This document shows positions 44,451 to 54,178 of a stretch of 64,000 bases of DNA, piece by piece. The DNA lies in contig CATKHK010000001.1 of NCBI GenBank assembly GCA_949751835.1, forward strand, positions 1 to 64,000, read 5' to 3'. The translations under genes and the position numbers were made by a program. The DNA comes from Blepharisma japonicum. Taxonomy: Eukaryota; Ciliophora; Heterotrichea; Heterotrichida; Blepharismidae. A model generated the notes under the pieces. The model saw nothing but the letters and a program-made list of their open reading frames with translations. It did no database searches and was not told where the DNA came from. The first letter of the stretch is position 1; every line of letters begins with the position of its first letter.

Positions 44451-46976
44451 TTATATCCTGAACCCTGAAAGCTTATTTTCGAGCTCATTTTTATTGTCTT
44501 GCAATAAGTTCAGCCTAAGCCTTATTTCGGCTAAGCTGTTTTTTAGCACCCCTCCTCCTTCTCTAAATGTAGGAGGAGTCTGATGCTCTTGCAGCTGGGC
44601 ATGCTTCATTTGTAGCCTTGGCGACAAATAATTCTCACATTTTGTTTTGTGGACTGGAGAAACTGTTACAGCAGGCTCCATAGAATTATTGAAAATTTTC
44701 CTATCAATTTCCATTGAAATATTAGGACTTTCTAAAGGCAAAGTTGTATCTGGGCTTGGCCCATTGTAGCGGTCTGACATTCTTGCTCCCATAGGGGTGC
44801 TTAATAAATTAAGCGTCCTTTCTTTATACTCCTTTGCCCTTTCTCTTAAATCTTTTTCTAGATTGGTAAATAGCTGCTTATTTTTAGATTCAGCTTCATT
44901 TAAATCCATTTTGAGCTTGCAGTTCTCTTTTTCTAAATTTTGGATTTTTTGCTTGAATTCTATTATAGTTTTGTCTTGGCTTGCAATTTTATTTTGGTAG
45001 GTTTCGCATTGGTCTGTTAATAAAGTCATGGATTTTTCAATTTGGTCACATCTTTTGGCAAGGTCTTCTGTGTCAGCTGCATTCTCTGCTGGTTTTGCAT
45101 TTTTTCTTACCTCACTTCTAAGCAGCTCAGCTAGTTTTTCTTTTTGCTTAATGGTCTCTTCAAGGGTGATTTGGTCGTTTTCTTTATTTGACAAAAGCTT
45201 GCGGATTTCTTGGTCTTTTAGTTTTAACTCATAAGTGTATTTTTCTTCAAGTTTTTGAAGCTCAGCTTCAAGCTTAACCCTAGCCCGAATTTCTTGTTCT
45301 CTTAAATTTTCAATATCTTTAAGCCTGTTTTCTAGCTTTTCAATAATTTTAGCGTCAGAGTTTCTTTTTGCCTCTGCGCTCTGTTTAATTTCTTTTGCTT
45401 CTTTTTCTTTTTCTTCTGCTATGATTTTACATCTTTGGATTTCCTTGTTATGGATCTCGTTTTGATATTTACTGGTGTCATTTACCCTCTGTAAAGCCAT
45501 CCTCATGTCGCTTAGTTCTCCTTCAAGCTCTCTTATTTTGACACCACATTGGTGTCTTTCAGTAGATTCCTGCTCTTTTTTCTTGTGCTCATATTCTTCT
45601 TTTTTAATAAAAGAATTTTCTAATTCTTCATATTTTTTAGCTTCTCTTTTAATGTTTCTGGATTTTGTGGCATCTGTGTGAGAATCGTCAATAATGATGT
45701 TTTCTTTGGCCTTGTTATAGACTTTTGAAGCTGAGGATCGGGCTGATTCAAGCTTTGAGGTATATTTTGAGGGAGTTTTTGGTCCAGAAATTTTAGGAGG
45801 TGATATATATCTTTTGACAGATTGAGCCCTATCCTGCCCTTTTGTTACCAAAATAGGACTTTTTCTAGGCGATTTTACCTGTTCTCCATATATATCCTGT
45901 CCTAGTGCTAAGGCAAAATTTCCTCCACAAGACACCAAGCTAACTTGTCTTCCTGCAAGAATATTCAGTCTATTAATAGTAACTCTCCTTTCATAGTCCC
46001 CAATACCTAATTCTCCATTTGAGTTACTTCCCCATGTCCAAATATTTCCAGCCTTATCTAAAACAGCCCCAAAAGTCCCACCTAAGGTTAAATCTTTTAT
46101 TTCTGGTAGCTCATTTAGCAACTTAGGGACCAGACACTCTCCAAAAATGCCAGTCCCCCACACATAAAGTTCTCCAGTCTCAGAAATTGCTGCTGAATGG
46201 TAGCCACAGGCGACTTTTGCAATTCTTTCCCTATCCAGCCCATTGACCCTTATAGGTATACTTGAACTTTTTTTGTTCCCAATCCCAAGCTGTCCAAATG
46301 CATTACCTCCCATAGCCAGTACAAACCCAGACACAGTGACCACAACACTGTGATAAAGCCCGCAGGCTACTTGTTTTGGGGCATCAATCAAATTTATAAA
46401 AGCCGGAAAAAGCTCATTTTCTCTTTTCCCAGTCCCCAGCTGGCCTGAATCTCCAGCTCCCCACATAAAAAGTGATTTATTCCTGTTATTTTCACAAATA
46501 ATCCCTGTATGTCTGCTTCCACAGCTTACTTGTAAAGCTTTAAATCCTTCATTTAAAGCGACTTCTTCCGGACTCCACCTACATTGTGTATCTCCTAGTC
46601 CTAAAGCTCCAAAATCCCCTGATCCCCAGGCAAAGACTAATCCACCTTCTACAACAGCAGCAGAGTGCCCACCTCCGCATGATACACTTATAGTCCTATA
46701 CCCTGATAATTTATCAACTAAACATGGAGAAGAGCTCTGAGTGGTGGTTTTATCGCCAATTCCGAGTCTCCCATTTAAATTGCTGCCCATTGTATATAAA
46801 TAGCCTGTTCTTGATACAAAAGCAGCGTGTTCTTCTCCACATGATACTTGTGATATTAAGACATTAAATGTACAAAAGCGAGGAGAGCAATAAGTTTTGC
46901 CAGTTGTGTGTGAGCCTAAGCCAAGCTGTCCAGAGTTGTCATTTCCCCAACTAAAAACTTCAGTGTATCCTTCCAT
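44451..46976 (-). CDS. RCC1-repeat protein with C-terminal coiled coil
   Basis: 841 residues. Residues 1 to about 370 hold seven RCC1 blades, each with W-G-x2-x2-G-Q-L-G-x-G and a later S-C-G-x2-H-(S/T) turn (EVFSWGNDNSGQLGLGS, VSCGGGHSAAVV, FMWGAGDSGQLGTG, WTWGSNSNGELGIGD). A Ser/Lys-rich linker follows, then a coiled coil at about 430-690 and a tail with SP/TP sites. RCC1-plus-coil proteins occur in ciliary and NEK-kinase contexts. It need not be the Ran exchange factor, since RCC1 itself lacks the long coil. No introns or TGA codons disturb the frame. Confidence 0.88.
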   Translation of the reverse strand: MEGYTEVFSWGNDNSGQLGLGSHTTGKTYCSPRFCTFNVLISQVSCGEEHAAFVSRTGYLYTMGSNLNGRLGIGDKTTTQSSSPCLVDKLSGYRTISVSCGGGHSAAVVEGGLVFAWGSGDFGALGLGDTQCRWSPEEVALNEGFKALQVSCGSRHTGIICENNRNKSLFMWGAGDSGQLGTGKRENELFPAFINLIDAPKQVACGLYHSVVVTVSGFVLAMGGNAFGQLGIGNKKSSSIPIRVNGLDRERIAKVACGYHSAAISETGELYVWGTGIFGECLVPKLLNELPEIKDLTLGGTFGAVLDKAGNIWTWGSNSNGELGIGDYERRVTINRLNILAGRQVSLVSCGGNFALALGQDIYGEQVKSPRKSPILVTKGQDRAQSVKRYISPPKISGPKTPSKYTSKLESARSSASKVYNKAKENIIIDDSHTDATKSRNIKREAKKYEELENSFIKKEEYEHKKKEQESTERHQCGVKIRELEGELSDMRMALQRVNDTSKYQNEIHNKEIQRCKIIAEEKEKEAKEIKQSAEAKRNSDAKIIEKLENRLKDIENLREQEIRARVKLEAELQKLEEKYTYELKLKDQEIRKLLSNKENDQITLEETIKQKEKLAELLRSEVRKNAKPAENAADTEDLAKRCDQIEKSMTLLTDQCETYQNKIASQDKTIIEFKQKIQNLEKENCKLKMDLNEAESKNKQLFTNLEKDLRERAKEYKERTLNLLSTPMGARMSDRYNGPSPDTTLPLESPNISMEIDRKIFNNSMEPAVTVSPVHKTKCENYLSPRLQMKHAQLQEHQTPPTFREGGGVLKNSLAEIRLRLNLLQDNKNELENKLSGFRI

Positions 46977-47156
46977 ATCTAACGGTATGAAGATTTGATT
47001 TATGAAATATGGTTTGAATGTATATATATTTGAAATTATGCAGGCATTTATGAATAAATAAGAATTTTACTTGATAATGGCTTATTTAGGAAGTTTAATA
47101 GAATAAAGCTTGCTTATAGTACAAAATAATAATCAAAGAAATATTAAATTACTGGA

Positions 47157-48137
47157 TTATTGCCTAATTCTTGACTGATCAGGAACCCAAAACAACAAAT
47201 TTTGACACCCTGATGTAAGAAGTGCATGCTCTCTGCTCCAAGCTAAGCACGTAGGTGTTTTCGGGTGTCCTCTCAGTTCATGCACTTTTTCATATGTATT
47301 CACATCAAAGAACACAATTGAGTTATTTTTTTCATCCCCAGTCGTTATATACTTACTATCTGGGCTAAAACACGCCATCACCTTGCCATTCTCATTCTGA
47401 AAATCCTTAAAAATATGTTTCTTCTGCCCATCCAGCGCATCTAAAAGTAAAATCATATTTTCCACTGTATAAGCTAACAGATACTGCCCATCCTCACTGA
47501 ACTGGATCCCTTTAATTTCAGGACACTCCACTTCCCAGGTCGAAAAAGCGCCATCTGCATAATTATTGGCATCTATCAGCTTTATGTAATTTTTTGTCAC
47601 ATTTTGTGTCACAACTGGGTAAACTAAGGCAAAAATCGCCCCAGAAGGGTCAAAAGTGCACATTCCGCCAGCTGAAGCTTCTTTATAATCAAGCCTGCCT
47701 AGAGCTCTGCGGCTTCGTAAGTCCCATAAGAGAAGTAGCTTGTCTTTAGAAGTCGAAATAAACATGTCATTTCTAGGACTCATATCAATAGAAGTGATAT
47801 CGTCGCCGTGGCCTCTGAAATTGTGGATAATCCGGTTGTCGTATGAGCTCCAATATTTGACCAAATGCTCGTTGCCCTTTTTTGTGGAGCATAGAAAGGC
47901 GTTGTTGTGGTGGGTGAAGTGGACATTCTCGACGCCATATTCTTTGTTGTAGAGAAGCTTTTCACGAGTTCCACGCTGGACATTGTAAATATTGACGGAA
48001 TCGTCGTCAGCAGATGTGATAAGGAGAGAGCAGTCGTCAGAAAAACTGATGGAGTTGATGTCTCGCTGAGAGTCTTTGAAGACTTTGCCGATATCCATGC
48101 TTTGGATTACATTTTGTGTTAGCTCTATTGGCTCCAT
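47157..48137 (-). CDS. WDR82: WD40 protein WDR82/Swd2
   Basis: 326 residues from ATG at 48137; a longer reading from a TTG codon is rejected. A seven-bladed WD40 propeller is visible: DINSISFSDDCSLLITSADD, HGDDITSIDMSPRNDMFIST, KDKLLLLWDLRSRRALG, MCTFDPSGAIFA and SGCQNLLFWVPDQ. The sequence follows WDR82/Swd2 along its length, including KVF near the start and the closing A-C-x-N-x-x-F-W. Swd2 is a subunit of COMPASS-type H3K4 methyltransferases and of transcription-termination complexes. Acts in the nucleus. Confidence 0.9.
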   Translation of the reverse strand: MEPIELTQNVIQSMDIGKVFKDSQRDINSISFSDDCSLLITSADDDSVNIYNVQRGTREKLLYNKEYGVENVHFTHHNNAFLCSTKKGNEHLVKYWSSYDNRIIHNFRGHGDDITSIDMSPRNDMFISTSKDKLLLLWDLRSRRALGRLDYKEASAGGMCTFDPSGAIFALVYPVVTQNVTKNYIKLIDANNYADGAFSTWEVECPEIKGIQFSEDGQYLLAYTVENMILLLDALDGQKKHIFKDFQNENGKVMACFSPDSKYITTGDEKNNSIVFFDVNTYEKVHELRGHPKTPTCLAWSREHALLTSGCQNLLFWVPDQSRIRQ

Positions 48138-48504
48138 TTTATTATAGATTAGATACAATTTTGAAAAGCAAAGTCCCCGATTATAAATTTATTGATAATT
48201 TTATTAATGAAGGGGTTATTTGTAGTTTAGCATTTTTACTGTTTTCCATAAGATTTAAGAATCTTTAACTCTTCGAAATTTTTTAAATTTACGAACAAGA
48301 TGCTAGAGGGTACCTGGATTGGCATAATATATTATAAATAAAGAGGAATTAGATATTATTAGTAGACAGAACTCGATGCTATTTAAACAAGAAATTTCAA
48401 TTATTATTTTACATGAAATAACTGGAATTTATTTTTAAAGCAAGTTTTCAGGCAAGCAGGATTTCTCAATAATAATTTTATTAATTTCTCAGCCACATTA
48501 GCAC
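48138..48504. other. Spacer
   Basis: AT-rich, no gene seen. Confidence 0.4.
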
Positions 48505-49056
48505 TTAAGGTTTCTCTGCAATTTTACTATAATTTCTTATGATGTTTCAGACTGCTTCTTCTGATTTAATTCTAAAAATGTCATTTACATTTTCTCCAGT
48601 TAAGGCACTTACTTCCATATATGTCGCAGACCATTTTTCTGCCTTTAGTATTCCTTCTTCTTCGCTAATCTCTCTTGCCAGGTCCTTTTTATTCCCTACT
48701 AACACAAAAAGTGTCTCTTTGGCTGCATAATCTTTCGCTCTGCTAAATCAAATATCTACATGGTCAAAAGTTTCTCTATTCGTTAAGTCAAATACTATTA
48801 TTGCAATATCTTTATTCTTATAATAGATCTGTGGAAGATTGCCAAATCTTTCTGCTCCACCTGTGTCTCAGACCATAATTCTAATGATAAATTCTTTAAA
48901 TTGCTCAAATTTCATTGTGAAAGAAGCAGGCACACAACTATAAAAGCTAGGCCTGAAAACTCCTTCATCATATCTAACAAATAAGCTTGATTTTCCAACA
49001 TTGGCATCCCCAATTAAAACAGCTCTTAAACAGTAGTCATATTCAAGCACGGCCAT
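48505..49056 (-). CDS. Rab-like small GTPase, copy 1 (no prenylation site)
   Basis: 183 residues with three TGA-Trp. P-loop GDANVGKSS (16-24), WDTGGAERF in place of WDTAGQERF, NKKDL (G4) and EVSALTG (G5) are present. The WDT Trp, invariant in Rabs, is encoded by TGA. The catalytic Gln of switch II is replaced by Ala (GGAE), so intrinsic GTP hydrolysis is probably weak. The C-terminus ends NYSKIAEKP without Cys, so it is not prenylated like ordinary Rabs. Closest in style to Rab family members of the secretory/endocytic system, but atypical. Confidence 0.82.
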
Positions 49057-49225
49057 ATAAATAATATTTATATTGCATTTCTTATCTCTTCTGTCATTAT
49101 CTCAGATTTTGTAATTAAAAATGGTTTTAAGGATTAATCTTGCCCTAATGTCAAAATTTAGATTATTAGAGATGAAGATAGTCTATTAATTGAAATAATA
49201 AAATGGCAGATTAATTTTATTTAAT

Positions 49226-49780
49226 TTATGTTTTGGACTCTGCAAGTTTATCGTAATTTCACCTAATATTTTGGATTACTGCTTTTGAGCCAACTTTAAA
49301 AGCGGTAGATACATTTTCTCCAGTTTTAGCACTAGTTTCCACATAATCCACAGACATCATCCTTGCCTTTTGTCTTGCTTCTGCATCACTAACTTTTCTT
49401 GGCAAGTCATTTTTATTACCAATTAATATAAAAACTGTGCCTTTTGGAGCATTATTTTTAGCTCTAGTATATCATAAATCAACATGGTCAAAGGTTTCTC
49501 TATTGGATAGATCAAACACTAATATTATAAGTTCTTTATCTAGAAAGCTGACAGGTGAGAGATCGTTAAATTTCCTAGCTCTGCTTGCATCTCAGATCCT
49601 CATCTTTACAAAATAATCATCAAATTGCTTATTTTTACTCAAGTAAGAACTCGGAAATAAATTTCAGCCATCAGGATAGAAAACATTAAGCACAAACCTT
49701 GTCATTAAGCTTGATTTGCCAACATTGGTGTCTCCAATTATAATTATTCTTAATAAGTAGTCATACTCCATGTCTTCCAT
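49226..49780 (-). CDS. Rab-like small GTPase, copy 2 (degenerate switch II)
   Basis: 184 residues with four TGA-Trp. P-loop [19 protein letters not shown] at switch [11 protein letters not shown] and ETSAKTG are visible. The G3 D-x-x-G is lost (DASR) and Gln is absent, so nucleotide hydrolysis is doubtful. Like copy 1 it ends without a Cys (LAESKT). Copies share the N-terminus (EYDYLLR / EYDYCLR) and [15 protein letters not shown] / [15 protein letters not shown], showing tandem duplication. Confidence 0.8.
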
Positions 49781-49796
49781 TTAAATATTTTACTAT

Positions 49797-50165
49797 CAAG
49801 GATTTTTTCCCAGTATTGGGCTCTCCAATTAAAAGGATGTTTGCCAAGTAATCATACTCTAGTCTACCATAATTTTCTTATTCTTCTGCTTAATTATCAC
49901 TATTTTGTAGAAATGCCGTTAGCTAATAATAAATATGATTTTAGCGCTCCTCCTATTAAAAGATAAAAATTAAAGACATTCAAAATCATATGAGAAAATA
50001 GAAAATAAAATTTTTGCATAATTTCTAGCTTTAATTTATATTTTCCAGTTATAAAATTGTTGTTAGCATACCTCTCTAGCCATTTCGTTACCATTTATCC
50101 TAATTTCCTTACTGTCTCAAATCATTTTGATTGCCTATTAACGCTAAAATAGCAATTTTTGAGCG
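49797..50165 (-). pseudogene. Third Rab-like copy, remnants
   Basis: On the minus strand, near 49870-49797, LEYDYLANILLIGEPNTGKK copies the N-terminus and P-loop of the neighbours (GEPNTGKKS) and then ends. A second remnant near 50165-50075 reads YLRDHRSKIAILALIGNQND with the G4 motif, in reversed order relative to the first. The pieces are out of order and full of TAA/TAG, so this is debris of at least one more copy. Confidence 0.6.
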
Positions 50166-50664
50166 ATGATCTCTCAAGTAAAGACTGCCATTATATATTC
50201 CAGACACTCATCAAGAACCTGACAATTAAAACTGAAATATAAATTATTTATTTCGGAATAGATACTTGAAAAGGTTTCTATATGATTTTAGATGCTTTTT
50301 AGCTTTTGAATCTTATTGAAAAATCAATAAATTACTCACATTCAAGCTCATCCATCCTCTTAAATTCTAGTATAATAAATGATCTCTTCCAGCATGAAAG
50401 ACTCTTCATATGGAACCTAATTATTAATTGTACATATGCATGCAATAGACTATTCTTCTCACTAATTATATTATGAGAAGGAAAATTTTATAGAGAATCC
50501 ATTTAATACATAAAATTACTATTTATTCATTAGTATTTTGCTGCAATAATCTTTCGCAGTCCAATCCATTTAAAAATGAAAGTTCAAGAATTTTCTGTTG
50601 TAAATTATCTAGATAATTAGAATCTAAATGAAACATGCTTAATACTTAATAAATCTGAGTCTTC
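50166..50664. other. Spacer with a possible micro-ORF
   Basis: AT-rich. The only frame of note is the minus-strand one listed at 50523-50636. Confidence 0.4.
50523..50636 (-). CDS. Possible 37-residue micro-ORF
   Basis: ATG at 50636 to TAA at 50523: MFHLDSNYLDNLQQKILELS and a short end NGLDCERLLQQNTNE. Composition is that of an amphipathic helix rather than random AT-rich translation. It is too short to judge and may be part of an exon or a remnant. Confidence 0.25.
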   Translation of the reverse strand: MFHLDSNYLDNLQQKILELSFLNGLDCERLLQQNTNE

Positions 50665-51627
50665 CTATAAGGACTTAACCTTCGCATTTTTCGTAAAAAA
50701 TTCAAAAAACAGAGACGGGTTCTTTTCCATGACTTTTTGATGATCCACAAGTTGAATATTTGGACAAATTCCTTTATTAACTCGATAAAGCACTGCATAC
50801 TTCAGCTCATCATTTGTCTGGAAGCACCCAAGGATTTTCACAGGTCTATCTTTTTCAATATCCCCTCTTTTATAAAGCTCTCTAATTCTTTTAATCCCTT
50901 TCGAGTTATTGATATCCTTAATCGGCTTTGGTTCTTCTGATTTTTGGGCAGATTTCGACCCAATCATAGCTTTGACAAAAGATTTGGCTATTTTTGGAGG
51001 TTCTTCTTTGGTTTCTGTACTGGGTTTTTGGAAAGTTTCGACGTTTTGTATTGTTTTTTGGGAAGGAATTGACAGTTTAAAAGGCTTTTTTTGAGGCTGC
51101 ACGTCTTCATCAAGGTCAATAACGTCAGTAAAAGTGGATTTTTTGCTTTCACTTTTCTGCTTTTTTGATGGCAAATCGTCTTCACTTTCTATTAGTGCTT
51201 GAAGTGTAACGTTTCCTATTGAAGATTTAGGAAGGGGTTCAGGGTTGACAGGAGTTTGCGGTGGAGCTTCTGCCTGCTTTTCAGTCAAAATCTCACAGTT
51301 TTCAGGATTATTGCTTGTTTGGCTCTCTTTTGGGTCACTTTTCTGCTTTTTTTCGCTCGTTTCTGCCTCTTTCACAGTCTCTTTGCTGCTTTTATTTGGC
51401 TTATTTTTTCTTTCAGTTTCGTCTTTCAATATTTCTTGGGACTCTTGGTCAAAGCATTCAATAGGTAATAAAGAAGTGGATTTTTTCCCATTGGCGGCAT
51501 TAAGCCACCTTACTTTGTAAAACCATTCTTCAGTGTACTCATTGTACTCCTTTGTCAGATACTCAACGTCTTGGTATTCAGATTTTGCGGCAGTCTTTTT
51601 GTTTCCCCCTAACTTATCTTTTGGCAT
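50665..51627 (-). CDS. HP1-like protein: divergent chromodomain and chromo shadow domain
   Basis: 320 residues. N-terminal VEYLTKEYNEYTEEWFYKVR and W-L-N-A fit a chromodomain (aromatic cage candidates Y, W, F; the strand x-Y-x-V-K/R-W-L), though the usual acidic first strand is weak. A long Lys/Glu/Ser/Pro linker follows with P-x-V-x-L-like stretches. The C-terminus (RPVKILGCFQTNDELKYAVL, ICPNIQLVDHQKVMEK, LFFEFF) follows a chromo shadow domain, the dimerisation module of HP1. Such proteins bind methylated H3 tails in silent chromatin. Ciliates use HP1-like proteins in DNA elimination as well as heterochromatin; which applies here is unknown. Confidence 0.7.
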   Translation of the reverse strand: MPKDKLGGNKKTAAKSEYQDVEYLTKEYNEYTEEWFYKVRWLNAANGKKSTSLLPIECFDQESQEILKDETERKNKPNKSSKETVKEAETSEKKQKSDPKESQTSNNPENCEILTEKQAEAPPQTPVNPEPLPKSSIGNVTLQALIESEDDLPSKKQKSESKKSTFTDVIDLDEDVQPQKKPFKLSIPSQKTIQNVETFQKPSTETKEEPPKIAKSFVKAMIGSKSAQKSEEPKPIKDINNSKGIKRIRELYKRGDIEKDRPVKILGCFQTNDELKYAVLYRVNKGICPNIQLVDHQKVMEKNPSLFFEFFTKNAKVKSL

Positions 51628-51660
51628 TAATATTTATAAGATTGGATTAAAATATTTTAT

Positions 51661-53211
51661 TTAGCGCTTCCCCAGCTTGGCTTCAGGGATAGGAGCCGTA
51701 GTTTCTATCACCTGTTTTAGCAGCGGCTTATTAAGCGCTCTCTCAATGACGTCCATTCTGGCCTGATCCTTTTCTTTCTTCTCTTTAATCTGTTGCTTCA
51801 GCTCGTCTTTATACATCTGAACAAGCTGCTCCCGCTTCACTTTTTCTTCATTTTCCATCTGCAGGAAGTCATTATACTCCTTTTTCCACACCTGAGCTTG
51901 CCTGACCTGGACGTCTTTTTCTCTCTTTTTTTTGGCGTCTTTGATTTTCATCTGTTCTTCAAGGATTTTTCTCATTTCTTTTTTCTGTTCTTTATCTCTG
52001 GCTTTTAGTCTGTTTTGTTCATCTTGGTCATAATCAATAGTATCCATATAATGCTGCAACAAAGCTCTATCATCATCTTTATTCATCTGGTCTTGCTGCT
52101 GCAATACAGCAGTAGCGTTGTTGTTTAAAAACTGCTGGACCCTGTCTTCACGCTTTCTCAGCTCATCAAGCCTATCTTGTTCTATTTTTTCTAGCATGGC
52201 CTCATGAGCTTTTTGCAACTTAATGTCTTCAAGCCTGTCTAATTCTTCTCTCTCTCTTTGTCTCTGCTTAGCCGCCAAGTTTTCTTCAAGCATTTTTTTC
52301 CTCTGGTGAGTTTCTTCAATTCTTTTATTTTTAAGAGCCTGCAGCTCTTGTTTATACTCTTCTTGCAGCCTTCTTACCATAGCTACATCAGTGTTTTTTT
52401 CTTCTTTTTCTCTTTGTCGCCTCATTCTTTTCAGATCTTTCATCTGCTTATCCCTCAAAGATTTCTCATAAAGGATTTTCTCCTTCATCAGCCTTGCTTT
52501 TTCTGCTTCTTTGTGGTCAAAATCATTCAAATTTTGGGCCTGGACTTCTATATACTGTTGCAATTCTTGCCTCTCCTGGGCTTCTTTTTGTTTTTTCTCT
52601 TCAATTTGTCGGTCAAGCTCCCTTTTGAGTGACAGTTTCTGCTGTCTTTCTCTTTCTAGCCTTTTTCTTTCTTCTTCTCTATAGACAGCTTGGTTATACT
52701 CCAAAATGACTGCCCATTCGTCTTTATCAGACGGTAAGGCTTCACTAGAAATTTTTGAGACTGATGAAACTGTGCTTTTTTGGTCAATTTCTTTGGCGGT
52801 GGTCTCTGAAAGTCTAGAAGCCCCAGACATATAGGAGATGGATTTAACGGACTCTGGGGGCTTGTCTGACATTCTGCCTTGGCTTGCACCAGTTCGTACA
52901 GAAATTCCAGAGATGATGGACTTACCTTCTTGGCTTTCGATTCTGGAAGCCGAAGGGGCGATTGAGGAGCCTTGGCCGATGCGCTCATCAAGCTTTCTTA
53001 GGTTTTCTTCTGTAAGTGGAAGAGTGTTGAGGACGTTGTTGACTTCTTTTTCAATAAAAGACAAACGGCGGCGTTTTCCGTATTTCGCAAGGAACTTGGT
53101 GATGAGCTGGCCTTTTAAGTCTTCTCTTTCTTTGATCATGATAAGTTTTTGACGATGCTGGTCACTCATATAGGAAGAAGTCGCTGATTTTTTCGATCCT
53201 GCAATGGACAT
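51661..53211 (-). CDS. Long Arg/Glu/Gln-rich coiled-coil protein, candidate axonemal protein
   Basis: 516 residues, continuous. A short N-terminal globular part (LITKFLAKYGKRRRLSFIEK, LPLTEENLRKLDERIGQG), a Ser-rich linker to about residue 160, then an uninterrupted trichoplein/plectin-like helix (RERQQKLSLKRELDRQIEEK and similar) to about residue 500, ending PIPEAKLGKR. Composition and layout are typical of ciliary coiled-coil proteins; that role is an inference. The HP1-like gene starts 33 bases downstream of its stop on the same strand. Confidence 0.75.
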   Translation of the reverse strand: MSIAGSKKSATSSYMSDQHRQKLIMIKEREDLKGQLITKFLAKYGKRRRLSFIEKEVNNVLNTLPLTEENLRKLDERIGQGSSIAPSASRIESQEGKSIISGISVRTGASQGRMSDKPPESVKSISYMSGASRLSETTAKEIDQKSTVSSVSKISSEALPSDKDEWAVILEYNQAVYREEERKRLERERQQKLSLKRELDRQIEEKKQKEAQERQELQQYIEVQAQNLNDFDHKEAEKARLMKEKILYEKSLRDKQMKDLKRMRRQREKEEKNTDVAMVRRLQEEYKQELQALKNKRIEETHQRKKMLEENLAAKQRQREREELDRLEDIKLQKAHEAMLEKIEQDRLDELRKREDRVQQFLNNNATAVLQQQDQMNKDDDRALLQHYMDTIDYDQDEQNRLKARDKEQKKEMRKILEEQMKIKDAKKKREKDVQVRQAQVWKKEYNDFLQMENEEKVKREQLVQMYKDELKQQIKEKKEKDQARMDVIERALNKPLLKQVIETTAPIPEAKLGKR

Positions 53212-53374
53212 TTAAATACTAAAAATGGTTGAAACTTCACATGGATTTTTTAAATTTCTTTTCAATTGCAAGAAGAAAAATAATTAAAAATTCAAATTAT
53301 TTATTAAATATAAGAATTATTAGAAAAAAGAATTTATTTTAAACTATTGGTCAATTAAAGGTTTAATTAATTTA

Positions 53375-54121
53375 TTAAAATATATCGCATTTTTGGTTAT
53401 TCTGCGTCTCTTTTGACTGAGATTTAATTGCAGCTGGTCCAAATAGCTTGACTTTGCACTCATCACATGTACAGCTTTCTATAGCTGACATAACGACGCT
53501 ACTCTTATTGATACTATTGAGAGTTTTTATATTCTTTGCCAAATTTTGGCATTTTTGTGATTCTATCTCATTTTCATTCTCATTTTTTTTTAATTCACTT
53601 GCCAATTCTAAAGCATACTTATTTCTCTCAAGAATTAGTTTTTCTCTTTCTTCAATGACTTTTTTATAATTCGAAATCGCAAATATCAATCTTTCATTTT
53701 CTCCCACAATTTCTTCAATTTTTGGTTCAATTTTCGAACAAATCTTCTCATGGTCAAGTTTATTTTCTTTGAATTTTATATTAATCTCACTTTCTCAGAT
53801 CTTAACCTCTTTAATATCTTTAGATAATCTTTCATTATCTAAAGATAACTGTGATATCGCATTTTTCAGCTCATTAAGTTTTGGAGCACTTTGACTAATA
53901 AGAAAAAGCCTGGTTTTATTAAATCTGCATTTGTCACACATTCTTGATAAAGTATCATCAATTCATTTTTTCTTTGCAGAGTGGTCTATACACACAAAAT
54001 TTCCACAGTGATGACAAGTTTTTCTGATATTGTTGATTGAAAATGGTTCTTGGCAGATGTGACAAGTTTCGTCATTGGAAAAGGGATTTAAACTTGCTCG
54101 TTTTGCTGAGTCTTCATTCAT
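53375..54121 (-). CDS. FYVE-like zinc-finger and coiled-coil protein
   Basis: 248 residues from ATG at 54121 to the stop at 53375, with two TGA-Trp. Residues about 20-70 form a FYVE-type double zinc site: C-H-I-C, T-C-H-H-C-G-N-F-V-C (the H-C-x-x-C-G core with C afterwards), then C-D-K-C. The membrane-binding R-(R/K)-H-H-C-R is only partly kept (RKTCHHCG), so lipid binding is uncertain. The rest is coiled coil, with a second Cys pair near the end (SCTCDECKVKLFG). The longer ORF seen at 53375-53707 is only its C-terminal part. Confidence 0.75.
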
Positions 54122-54178
54122 GGCTAATTAAATTATTTTACCATTTTGAGATTATTATAGACTATTATGTTAAAATTA

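Noticed and set aside
47157-48158. Longer N-terminus for WDR82 (MYLIYNK)
   Set aside because: Its first codon is TTG; the ATG at 48137 gives the usual family length.
52258-52632. Plus-strand ORFs within 51.2-52.7 kb, Phe/Leu-rich
   Set aside because: They are antisense shadows of the Lys/Glu-rich coiled-coil and HP1-like genes.
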